From assembly GCA_947626415.1 (NCBI GenBank), contig CANQSA010000025.1:1-34048 (forward strand): a stretch of 34,048 bases of DNA, written 5' to 3'. The stretch is from an uncultured Lachnospiraceae bacterium. GTDB taxonomy: Bacteria; Bacillota; Clostridia; Lachnospirales; Lachnospiraceae. Under the pieces are notes generated by a model. That model was not told where the DNA came from. It saw only the letters and a program-made list of their open reading frames with translations, and did no database searches. Made by a program: the position numbers and the translations under genes. Shown piece by piece: positions 17,544 through 25,030 of this stretch (position 1 is the first letter of the stretch; each line of letters starts with the position of its first letter).

Positions 17544-17675
17544 ATTCCGGAGCGTTTACGCGGAGGAGGCGACGAGAAATTCGCGAAGGCGATTTCTCGT
17601 CTGCCATCATAGCTATTTGGGACGTTCCGGCACAAATAGCCGTATGAAAAATCAGCACATCAGTGTGATTTTTCA
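17544..17675. repeat. Row of three hairpins upstream of the CmpB-type gene
   Basis: Hairpin a: GACGAGAAAT (17571-17580) with ATTTCTCGTC (17592-17601), then a 1-nt bulge, a CGC/GCG inner stem and a GAAG loop. Hairpin b: GCTATTTG (17612-17619) with CAAATAGC (17633-17640). Hairpin c: TGAAAAATCA (17645-17654) with TGATTTTTCA (17666-17675), then a 1-nt bulge, a CAC/GTG inner stem and an ATCA loop. Hairpins a and c share the same plan (10 bp, bulge, 3 bp, tetraloop) with unrelated sequences. A 16-mer shared with 7899-7914 lies at 17544-17559. The rest of the gap to the ZIP gene (17676-17825) shows nothing I can support as a gene. Confidence 0.65.
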
Positions 17676-17825
17676 CACTACCTCCATTCTGAAACTATAT
17701 TATATCCTGATCTGCGTCCATTTTCCGCTCCGGAAGCGCAGAATTGATCATCTACAAGAGCACCATGAACAGGATGCCGCCCATAATGATCCGGAAATAA
17801 GTCGCCTCCTTCTTGCGGACACAAG

Positions 17826-18599
17826 CTATCCCAAGGCCACATCCAGAATCATCATCAACAAAAATCCCAGCGCGAATCCGATCGTTCCGATGTTGGAATG
17901 TTCCCCTTCCGACGCCTCCGGAACCAGTTCCTCCACAACCACATACATCATGGCTCCTGCCGCGAAAGCAAGCAGATACGGTAAAACAGGCGTCACATAG
18001 GCGGCAAACAATAAGGTCAGTCCCGCCGCGATCGGTTCTACAACCCCGGACAGCGTTCCGTACAAAAAGGCCTTTCCTTTCCCGATGCCTTCCATTTTTA
18101 ACGGCATAGAGATGATCGCGCCCTCCGGAAAATTCTGAATGGCGATCCCGATCGACAGCGCAAACGCGCCCGCCATAGTCACAGCTTCATTTCCCTCCAG
18201 AATCCCCGCGAATACCGCGCCTGTACAGATCCCTTCCGGTATATTATGCAGCGTGACCGCAAGGACAAGCATAGTAGTTTTTTTTAATGCCACACGCGGT
18301 CCTTCCTGCTGACGATCCATATGCATATGCGGAACCACATGATCCAATAACAGCAGAAATCCGATTCCTATGGCAAATCCTGCTGCCGCCGGCACAAAGG
18401 CGAGCTTCCCCATTCCTTCCGACATATCGATGGCAGGAATCAAAAGGGACCAGATCGAAGCGGCAACCATCACGCCGGACGCAAATCCCAGCATGGACTT
18501 CTGAACCAGCGGCTTTAATTCCCGACGCATCAGGAAAATACTGGCTGCCCCGAGCGTAGTCCCGAAAAACGGTAATAACAGACCAAATAAAATACTCAT
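17826..18599 (-). CDS. ZIP family metal transporter
   Basis: A 257-residue ZIP transporter with eight predicted helices, importing zinc or another divalent metal into the cytoplasm. The metal-site helices carry HNIPEG (118-123) and QNFPEG (155-160), and the cytoplasmic loop is His-rich (HVVPHMHMD, 87-95). The tail VVEELVPEAS...GTIGFALGFLLMMILD is typical of the bacterial ZupT/GufA-like branch. GGAGG upstream of the ATG at 18599 fixes the start; an in-frame extension of 49 codons lies in promoter-like sequence. It is divergent from the dipicolinate operon. No metal-regulator site was recognised. Confidence 0.93.
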   Translation of the reverse strand: MSILFGLLLPFFGTTLGAASIFLMRRELKPLVQKSMLGFASGVMVAASIWSLLIPAIDMSEGMGKLAFVPAAAGFAIGIGFLLLLDHVVPHMHMDRQQEGPRVALKKTTMLVLAVTLHNIPEGICTGAVFAGILEGNEAVTMAGAFALSIGIAIQNFPEGAIISMPLKMEGIGKGKAFLYGTLSGVVEPIAAGLTLLFAAYVTPVLPYLLAFAAGAMMYVVVEELVPEASEGEHSNIGTIGFALGFLLMMILDVALG

Positions 18600-18690
18600 A
18601 ATTTCCTCCATCCATAGTCTGGACCTGTTATATACAGAATATTCAGACAAAACAATTTGGTGCCTGACAATCGCACAGGTACAGTATATC

Positions 18691-18718
18691 ACAATTTCCC
18701 TGTTTTTTCCATATGCTA
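18691..18718 (+). promoter_or_regulatory. Candidate mother-cell sigma (SigK/SigE-like) promoter of dpaA
   Basis: CATATGCTA (18710-18718) fits the CATANNNTA -10 pattern of sigma-K/sigma-E. ACA at 18691-18693 stands 16 bp upstream as a -35 element. The -10 overlaps the palindrome CCATATGCTATATGG (18709-18723), so an operator is an alternative reading. The start site would lie about 30 nt before the dpaA start codon. Confidence 0.45.
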
Positions 18719-18757
18719 TATGGTAACAAACCTGATTATTAACCAATGGAGTATTTT

Positions 18758-19543
18758 ATGGATGCAAAACAACTGACCGTACTTGGAGATGACAAACGAC
18801 AATTTTATCTGGCAGAAGCGTTGGAAGCTGCCGGTTACCGTATAAATACCGGTCTTGATCCGGACGCCGTCCGGCAGTCCGCCGCTGTTTTCTGCCCCAT
18901 TCCGTTTTCCCGTCTGAAAAAGGAATGGCAGGTTCTGGAAGATCTGCTGACGCCGGATCAGACGCTTGCGGGCGGCTGTATTCCCGAAGATGTGGAAACC
19001 CGCCTGAAGGGTCGGAACATCCGGGTTTTCGATGTCATGAAAGATTTACGCTGGATTAAGATCAATTCCGCGCTGACTGCGGAAGGGCTCTTAGGTACGA
19101 TCATTAAAAACACGCCGTTTTCTTTGAAGAACGCAAAGCTCCTTCTGTTAGGCTATGGCAGCTGCGGGAAAGCAATTTCTTCTTATGTCTCCGCGTTATG
19201 GGCCTCGGTCACTGTGTATGACAACTCTGCCATCGCCTTGTATGAAGCCGACCGGAACGGGTTTGCCTGCCTGACTGCGCATACGCTCCAAAGAGAACCC
19301 GAACAGTGGGATCTGGTCGTCAATACGGTCCCGGCTCCCATACTGGATGAAAAACTGCTCTCCCGGTTTTCCACGGACTGCATTTTCTTTGACATTGCCT
19401 CCGCCCCGGGCGGATTTACTCCTTCCATCATGGAGCGACTGGGACTGACGCTGCACCAATGCCCCGGGATTCCCGGAACCGATACACCAAAGACCGCCGG
19501 TTATCTGCTGGCGGAACTGGTTTTAAAAGAGTTATTGGAATGA
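18758..19543 (+). CDS. dpaA: Dipicolinate synthase subunit A
   Basis: A 261-residue NAD(P)-dependent subunit of dipicolinate synthase (SpoVFA). With DpaB it converts dihydroxytetrahydrodipicolinate to dipicolinic acid in the mother cell for loading into the spore core. The N-terminal domain (1-120) is the family-specific part; the Rossmann motif LLGYGSCGKAI is at about 131-140, and PGIPGTDTPKTAGYLLAE near the C-terminus is conserved. GGAG 6 nt before the ATG at 18758 decides the start; an ATG 12 nt upstream is part of the site. dpaB follows after 45 bp. A sigma-K-like promoter lies in front. Confidence 0.95.
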   Translation: MDAKQLTVLGDDKRQFYLAEALEAAGYRINTGLDPDAVRQSAAVFCPIPFSRLKKEWQVLEDLLTPDQTLAGGCIPEDVETRLKGRNIRVFDVMKDLRWIKINSALTAEGLLGTIIKNTPFSLKNAKLLLLGYGSCGKAISSYVSALWASVTVYDNSAIALYEADRNGFACLTAHTLQREPEQWDLVVNTVPAPILDEKLLSRFSTDCIFFDIASAPGGFTPSIMERLGLTLHQCPGIPGTDTPKTAGYLLAELVLKELLE

Positions 19544-19555
19544 GATAGATGTGAG

Positions 19556-19573
19556 GGAATACGAAGGTATTCC
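19556..19573 (+). repeat. Hairpin between dpaA and dpaB
   Basis: GGAATAC (19556-19562), loop GAAG, GTATTCC (19567-19573). It sits 5 nt before the GGAGG of dpaB. There is no T-run, so it is not a terminator; a role in mRNA processing or stability is possible. Confidence 0.5.
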
Positions 19574-19588
19574 AAATGGAGGATTGTT

Positions 19589-20242
19589 ATGAAAAAGTAT
19601 GATTTTTCGGATAAGACCATCGGGTTCGCCATGACCGGGTCATTCTGCACCTATGAGAAAATATTCGGCGCTATGCAGGATTTAGCTCAGACCGGCGCAA
19701 AGCTGCTGGCAATCTTTTCCGACCGCGCTTCTACCACCGACAGCCGGTTCGGAAACTGCAGGGATTTTCTGAAACGCGCGGAGGAGATCACCGGACGGCC
19801 GCCTGTGCTTACCATACCGGCAGCCGAGCCGATCGGTCCGAAGGCAATGCTGGATCTGCTTGTGATCGCGCCTTGCACCGGAAATACGCTTGCCAAGCTT
19901 GCCAATGGTGTTTCCGACACGCCGGTCTTAATGGCCGCGAAATCCCACCTGCGGAACAACCGTCCGGTGGTGATCTTTCTGTCTACCAATGACGCCCTGG
20001 GTATGAATTTAAAGAACATTGGCATACTGTTAAATACGAAAAATATTTATTTTGTACCGTTTGGGCAGGACAATTACCGGAGCAAGCCCAATTCCATGAT
20101 CGCCCATGTTGAGCTGCTGCAGGACACCATTGCGCGCGCCTTTTACGCTCAGCAGATCCAGCCGGTCATTTTGAGTCCGCATGATATGATCGGACAGTTA
20201 TCCATGTCTAAACGGCAGATCGTAACCCGAAAGGAGGAGTAG
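19589..20242 (+). CDS. dpaB: Dipicolinate synthase subunit B (flavoprotein)
   Basis: A 217-residue flavoprotein-fold subunit of dipicolinate synthase (SpoVFB). It resembles the Dfp/UbiX fold: TIGFAMTGSFCTYEK at the N-terminus, LVIAPCTGNTLAKLANGVSDTPVLMAAKSHLRNNRPVVIFLSTNDALG (cofactor-binding loop) and NIYFVPFGQDN. The length is slightly above that of typical homologues because of a short C-terminal tail. GGAGG precedes the ATG. It is followed after 2 bp by the asparagine synthetase gene, whose ribosome site lies in its last codons, so the two are one transcript. Confidence 0.95.
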   Translation: MKKYDFSDKTIGFAMTGSFCTYEKIFGAMQDLAQTGAKLLAIFSDRASTTDSRFGNCRDFLKRAEEITGRPPVLTIPAAEPIGPKAMLDLLVIAPCTGNTLAKLANGVSDTPVLMAAKSHLRNNRPVVIFLSTNDALGMNLKNIGILLNTKNIYFVPFGQDNYRSKPNSMIAHVELLQDTIARAFYAQQIQPVILSPHDMIGQLSMSKRQIVTRKEE

Positions 20243-20244
20243 TC

Positions 20245-22086
20245 ATGTGTGGAATCTCCGGATTCTTTCAGAACCAATTTGATTTTACCGGCCAGCCGCT
20301 CTGGAAACAGCGGCTGCACGCCATGAAACAGAGTCTTTTGCACCGGGGACCGGACGACAATGATCTGATCCTGTTTGCCCATGCAGGCCTGGCGCACACC
20401 CGCCTGTCCATTATCGATCTGACCTGCGGGAATCAGCCCATGTCCGGCTGTTATGCGGGGCATCGCGCGACCATTGTCTATAACGGTGAGCTTTATAACA
20501 CAGAAGAGCTGCGAAAACTGCTTGCGCCGTTTTCCATTTCTTACCGGACTTCCTCGGATACGGAAGTGATCCTATACGGATACCTCACCATGGGCACAGA
20601 CTTCCTGCAGCATTTAAACGGCATTTTCGCTTTCTCTATTTATGATGAGACCAACGACGCTATGCTGCTGGCCCGGGACCGTCTGGGCGTAAAGCCGCTG
20701 TTTTATCAGATGGATGGAGATGTTTTTGTATTCGGTTCGGAGCCCAAAGCCCTGTTTGCGTACGGGATCAAACCCCGTCTGAACCGGGAAAGCTGGTGCG
20801 AGGTTCTGGGACTGGGGCCGGCACACACGCTGGGAACCGGCGTTTTTGCCGATATGAAAGAACTGCTGCCGGGCCATTATATCGTACTGGACGAAACCGG
20901 CATGAAAGATCTGGCTTATTGGACGCTGCAGGCAAAAGCGCATACGGATTCCTATGCGGATACGGTCAGCCGGGTTTCCTGGCTGGTAACGGACAGCGTC
21001 GAACGCCAGATGGTATCGGATATTCCCATTTGTACCTTTTTATCCGGCGGTCTGGACAGCAGTCTGGTGTCCGCCATCTGCGCCAGAAAACTGGCGGAAT
21101 CCGGAGATACCCTGACTACCTATTCCTTTGATTTTGTGGGGAACCGGGAAAACTTTAAGCCAAACGCCTTTCAGTCATCCCAGGACCGCCCCTTTGTGGA
21201 TATTATGGTTTCCCACATCAAGAGCAGACACATTTATCTGGAATGTGACAATGAAGCGCAGGCGGATTATCTGTATAAGGCGGTAGACGCCAGAGATATG
21301 CCCTGTATGGCGGATGTGGAATCTTCCATGCTGTATTTCTGCAGTCTTGTGGCAAAACATCACCGTGTCACGCTGACCGGAGAATGTGCAGATGAAATCT
21401 TCGGCGGCTACCCCTGGTTCCACCGAAAGGATCTGTGGGACCGCAATCATTTTCCCTGGTCCTACGATATGGAAGCCCGTTCCGCTCTGTTTCAGGACGC
21501 CTTTCTTTCTGAAGTGGATTTTGCCGGATACGCCCAACAGGCTTACAATGCTTCCGTCGCGGAAACGCCGCGGCTGGAATCGGATTCTCCCGATGAAAAA
21601 CGCCGCCGGGAAATCGCGTGGCTGAATATCCGCTGGTTTATGATGACCTTGTTAAACCGGATGGACCGCACCAGTATGTATTCCGGTCTGGAAGCGCGCG
21701 TTCCCTACGCGGATCACCGTATTCTGGAATATGTCTTCAATATTCCCTGGGAAATGAAATGCCATAACGGGGTCACCAAGAGCCTGTTGTTAGAATGCGG
21801 CAAAGGCCTGCTGCCGGACGAAGTGCTGTACCGGAAAAAGAGCCCTTATCCCAAGACCTATGATCCGGGCTATGAGCAGCTCCTGAAATCCCGGCTGTCG
21901 GATCTGGCGTCTACGCCTTCCGCGCCCATCAACACGATTCTGGACCATAAAAAACTGGAACGGTTTCTCTCTGTTCCGTCCGACTACGGAAGACCCTGGT
22001 ACGGACAGCTGATGGCCGGGCCGCAGATGATCGCCTATCTGCTGCAGATCAATTACTGGATGGAGAAATATCAGCTGACGGCGTAA
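20245..22086 (+). CDS. asnB: Asparagine synthetase (glutamine-hydrolysing), AsnB/AsnO type
   Basis: A 613-residue enzyme that makes asparagine from aspartate, ATP and glutamine. Cys2 is the N-terminal nucleophile of the glutaminase domain (2 to about 210; LLHRGPDD, YNGELYN, SSDTEV, ARDRLGVKPLFY). The ATP-pyrophosphatase domain has the SGGLDS loop at 267-272 and GECADEIFGGYPW further on. Overlapping dpaB's ribosome region, it appears to be the third gene of the dipicolinate operon. The length and context recall Bacillus AsnO, the sporulation-linked asparagine synthetase, but orthology is inferred. It ends 8 bp from a convergent transporter gene. Confidence 0.94.
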   Translation: MCGISGFFQNQFDFTGQPLWKQRLHAMKQSLLHRGPDDNDLILFAHAGLAHTRLSIIDLTCGNQPMSGCYAGHRATIVYNGELYNTEELRKLLAPFSISYRTSSDTEVILYGYLTMGTDFLQHLNGIFAFSIYDETNDAMLLARDRLGVKPLFYQMDGDVFVFGSEPKALFAYGIKPRLNRESWCEVLGLGPAHTLGTGVFADMKELLPGHYIVLDETGMKDLAYWTLQAKAHTDSYADTVSRVSWLVTDSVERQMVSDIPICTFLSGGLDSSLVSAICARKLAESGDTLTTYSFDFVGNRENFKPNAFQSSQDRPFVDIMVSHIKSRHIYLECDNEAQADYLYKAVDARDMPCMADVESSMLYFCSLVAKHHRVTLTGECADEIFGGYPWFHRKDLWDRNHFPWSYDMEARSALFQDAFLSEVDFAGYAQQAYNASVAETPRLESDSPDEKRRREIAWLNIRWFMMTLLNRMDRTSMYSGLEARVPYADHRILEYVFNIPWEMKCHNGVTKSLLLECGKGLLPDEVLYRKKSPYPKTYDPGYEQLLKSRLSDLASTPSAPINTILDHKKLERFLSVPSDYGRPWYGQLMAGPQMIAYLLQINYWMEKYQLTA

Positions 22087-22094
22087 GCACAGGA

Positions 22095-22991
22095 CTATTT
22101 CGATTCCTGCCTGTTCTTTCCGAGCGGAATATTCAACAGCACGATTGCCAGAAAAATCAGCGCAATCCCCAGCGCATTTTTGAAATGCAGGGTTTCCTTA
22201 AAAATGACGATTCCGGCAATCGTGGCCACCATGGGCTCCGCGAACGCCAGTACGGAAGCTTTGCCTGCCTCAATCCATTTAAGCCCGCCCGTATAGCAGA
22301 TATACGGCATAAATGTGGAAATAATCCCCAACCCCAAGGCTTCAAACAGATTCCCTGTCGTTTGAAAGCAGATCAAGAGCATTTCCGGCAGCCGTATAAA
22401 CGGCAGCAGACATACGGAGGAGACTACAAAGGTATAAAAGATCACGGTAAAACTTTCATATTTTTTCAGAGCCACTTTTCCGAAAATACTGTAAGAGGCA
22501 TAGCCCAGTCCGGAACCGATCCCGGTCAGCAGCGCCACAGTCCGGATCTCTCCGCCCGCAAATCCGCTTACCAGAATACAGCCCGCAAAAGCCAATACCA
22601 GCGCCGCCAGTTTTTGTACGGTAACGCGCTCTTTAAAAAATAACGCGGACATCAGCATCACAAAGCAGGGCGCCGTATATAACAGGATCGACGCCGCTGC
22701 CAGCGTGGTCTGTTCAATCGTCAGAAAATAGCACACATTAAAAAAGATAATACTGAACAGTCCGGTTCCCAGAAACATCCAGAAATCTTTCAGTCGGATC
22801 CGAAACAGGCTTCTGTCCTTTACCGACAGAAATACACCCATTCCGATTACTACGATCAGACTTCGGATCCCTGTAATCTGCATGGCGTTCAAGCCGGCCG
22901 CGGAAAGCGGTCTGGAAAATACGCCGATCAGTCCCCAGCCCGTGGCAGCTGTCAGTATCATGATCACAGATGTGGTCGTCTTATTGCTCAT
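22095..22991 (-). CDS. EamA (DMT superfamily) metabolite exporter
   Basis: A 298-residue membrane protein with ten hydrophobic helices in two EamA repeats (about 8-140 and 150-288). Family marks are TAATGWGLIGVFSRPLSAAG at the start, LLYTAPCFVMLMSALFFKERVT at the end of repeat one and FAEPMVATIAGIVIFKETLHFKNALGI at the end of repeat two. It probably exports an amino acid or another small metabolite; the substrate cannot be told. It starts 1 bp after the MATE gene stop, so the two are co-expressed. Confidence 0.92.
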   Translation of the reverse strand: MSNKTTTSVIMILTAATGWGLIGVFSRPLSAAGLNAMQITGIRSLIVVIGMGVFLSVKDRSLFRIRLKDFWMFLGTGLFSIIFFNVCYFLTIEQTTLAAASILLYTAPCFVMLMSALFFKERVTVQKLAALVLAFAGCILVSGFAGGEIRTVALLTGIGSGLGYASYSIFGKVALKKYESFTVIFYTFVVSSVCLLPFIRLPEMLLICFQTTGNLFEALGLGIISTFMPYICYTGGLKWIEAGKASVLAFAEPMVATIAGIVIFKETLHFKNALGIALIFLAIVLLNIPLGKNRQESK

Positions 22992-22992
22992 T

Positions 22993-24360
22993 TTATTGAT
23001 TCCCTTTCAACGGATTTGTCTTTGCCTGGGAAAATCTCCGGATAAACCGAAGATAGGCGCCTGTCAGTGCAATGGCTGTCACAATCCAGCTGACCGGATA
23101 TACCATCATCAGGGTAAAGAAGGTACCGGACATTTTAAAAACCGTATAAACCCAGCCGATCCGGATTCCGCATACTCCCACAAAGGTAATGACTGCCGGA
23201 ACCAGCGAATAGCCGTATCCTCGCATTGCGCCCGACATGATCTCCATTATCGCGTTTACGGCTTCTGCTGCCAGAATAAAGCGCAGCCGCACGATCCCAA
23301 TGGAAATAATATCTTCGTTTCCGTTAAAGATCGACAGCAGCGGTTTTCCAAAAAATAAAATCAGCAGCGAGATCACAGTCGTGATCCCGATATCCATGAT
23401 CAGGCTGATCCGGGTAATCTTCCGGCAGCGCGCCAGATTCCCGGCTCCGAAATTCTGTCCTACAAAGGTGGTGCAGGCCTGACCGAAGGAATTGACCAGA
23501 TAATACGCCAGGATCTCAATGTTAAACGCTGCAGAGGAAGCCGCCATCACTCCGGCGCCCAGGCTGTTGACCGCCGACTGGATACACATGTTAGAAAGAG
23601 AAAAGACCATACTCTGCAGACCGGCAGGCAATCCGATCGCCACCATGGATTTCAGCACATCTCCGTGAATACGGATCTTCGATAAACTCACAGCGATATA
23701 ATCGGTTCTTCTGCATAACAGGATCAGCAGCAGTACGGCGCTGACCAGATTGGAGATCACGGTTGCCGCCGCCACGCCGGCCGCCGCCATATCAACCACA
23801 CAGACAAAAAACAGATTTAAAAACACATTGATCACGCCGGAAACCACCAAACAGATCAGCGGTGTTTTGGTATCTCCCTGACTCCGGAAAATCGCAGACT
23901 CAAAATTATATAAAAATATAACCGGCATTCCCAGCAGATACACCCGCAAATAATCCAGCGCCATTGAAAACACTTCCTCCGGCACCGACATCAGCCTTAA
24001 AACCGAAGAAGCAAACAATTCTCCCAGCAGAGTGATCACAATGCCGCCGATCAGGGAAAATAAAATAGAGGTATGCACACATCTGCTGATTCCCTCTTCA
24101 TTTTTCTGTCCGGTAAATTTGGAGATCACCACATTGGCGCCCAGCCCGATCCCCACAAAGCCATTGACCAGCAGCGCAATGATCGAGCTGTTGCTTCCGA
24201 CAGCCGCCATGGCATTTTCTCCGACAAACTGCCCGACTACGGCAACATCCGCGGCATTAAACAACTGCTGCAGCATGCCCGTCGCCGCAAGAGGCAGGGC
24301 AAACCACAGCAGTTTATCTCCGATACTGCCGTTTAACATATCCATACTTGACCGCTTCAT
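22993..24360 (-). CDS. MATE family efflux transporter
   Basis: A 455-residue transporter with twelve predicted helices in two six-helix halves, belonging to the MATE group of cation-coupled drug or metabolite exporters. The N-terminus GSIGDKLLWFALPLAATGMLQQLFNAADVAVVGQFVG is the classic MatE start. The second half repeats it with GLPAGLQSMVFSLSNMCIQSAVNSLG. The sequence resembles the Clostridia branch often called putative multidrug exporters. It is first in a two-gene unit with the EamA gene. A promoter is visible 40 bp upstream. Confidence 0.94.
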   Translation of the reverse strand: MKRSSMDMLNGSIGDKLLWFALPLAATGMLQQLFNAADVAVVGQFVGENAMAAVGSNSSIIALLVNGFVGIGLGANVVISKFTGQKNEEGISRCVHTSILFSLIGGIVITLLGELFASSVLRLMSVPEEVFSMALDYLRVYLLGMPVIFLYNFESAIFRSQGDTKTPLICLVVSGVINVFLNLFFVCVVDMAAAGVAAATVISNLVSAVLLLILLCRRTDYIAVSLSKIRIHGDVLKSMVAIGLPAGLQSMVFSLSNMCIQSAVNSLGAGVMAASSAAFNIEILAYYLVNSFGQACTTFVGQNFGAGNLARCRKITRISLIMDIGITTVISLLILFFGKPLLSIFNGNEDIISIGIVRLRFILAAEAVNAIMEIMSGAMRGYGYSLVPAVITFVGVCGIRIGWVYTVFKMSGTFFTLMMVYPVSWIVTAIALTGAYLRFIRRFSQAKTNPLKGNQ

Positions 24361-24399
24361 AATCAGTACATCTTCTTTCGTCTCACATTTTTCGTACCA

Positions 24400-24428
24400 A
24401 TTCTACCGCTTTTTTTCTCAGCTTGCAA
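24400..24428 (-). promoter_or_regulatory. Promoter of the MATE-EamA unit
   Basis: On the minus strand, TTGCAA (24423-24428), a 17-bp spacer and TAGAAT (24400-24405). The gap between the MATE start and the thiamin gene is only 84 bp, and this is the best match in it. Confidence 0.5.
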
Positions 24429-24444
24429 GTAATATTCCAATAAA

Positions 24445-25005
24445 TTATAAACGCATAAAATAGGACATCATACAGCCGCCGGCCGCTCCGGCTTCTTTCA
24501 GCAAAGGCAGCCGCTCCGGCGTAATGCCGCCGATCCCGTAAACCGGAACCGAAACCGCTTCACAGACCTGTTTTAAAAAGTCCAGCCCTCTCCCGGGCAG
24601 TCCAGCTTTGCAGTCGGTTTCAAAAATATGCCCGGCGATCAGATAGCCGGCGCCTGCCTGTTCCGCAAGCACGGCTTCTTTCACACTGTGGACTGACGTG
24701 CCGACCACTTCCCATTCCGCAAGTTCTTTTCCCACATGAGAAAAAGCAGGAAACGGCAAGTGGATCCGTTTCTGATTCCAGTGTCTTGCCGCTTTCGGAT
24801 CCCCATGCAGAATACAAGGTTTCCCGTAGCGGTCACAGATTGCCAGTACCGCTCCTGCCAGTTTCTCATATTCCGCATGGTCTAGGTCCTTCTCCCGAAG
24901 GATAATCGCTTTCACGTCGGTCTGTGCCAGCTGTTCGATCTGTGTTAAAAACGGCTGCCGGCACAGCGCCCGGTTTGTGACTGCCAAAAAATCTTCAAAC
25001 ATCAT
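24445..25005 (-). CDS. tenI: TenI-like thiazole tautomerase (ThiE/TenI family)
   Basis: A 186-residue (beta/alpha)8 protein of the ThiE/TenI family, last gene of the thiamin cluster. REKD at 37-40 and TSVHSVKEA at 103-111 are shared by both subfamilies. The segment GHIFETDCKAGLPGRG at 125-140 carries a His (126) and lacks the GPIFPT phosphate loop of ThiE. This matches TenI, which aromatises the ThiG product. The HxGxxD motif of thiamin phosphate synthase is also absent (IHLPFPAF). AGAGG lies just before two adjacent ATGs (25005 and 25002); either may be the start. It follows thiH after 25 bp. Confidence 0.75.
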   Translation of the reverse strand: MMFEDFLAVTNRALCRQPFLTQIEQLAQTDVKAIILREKDLDHAEYEKLAGAVLAICDRYGKPCILHGDPKAARHWNQKRIHLPFPAFSHVGKELAEWEVVGTSVHSVKEAVLAEQAGAGYLIAGHIFETDCKAGLPGRGLDFLKQVCEAVSVPVYGIGGITPERLPLLKEAGAAGGCMMSYFMRL

Positions 25006-25030
25006 TTCCTCTTTCCGAAAGCGGTTTTCT

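Noticed and set aside
17676-17825. Possible tiny hydrophobic peptide (minus strand, MGGILFMVLL) after an AAGGAGG
   Set aside because: Only ten codons, the spacing from the AAGGAGG to the ATG is too long, and there is no supporting context.
17617-18000. Plus-strand open frame over the ZIP gene end
   Set aside because: It is a shadow of the ZIP coding frame, starting in a hairpin region.
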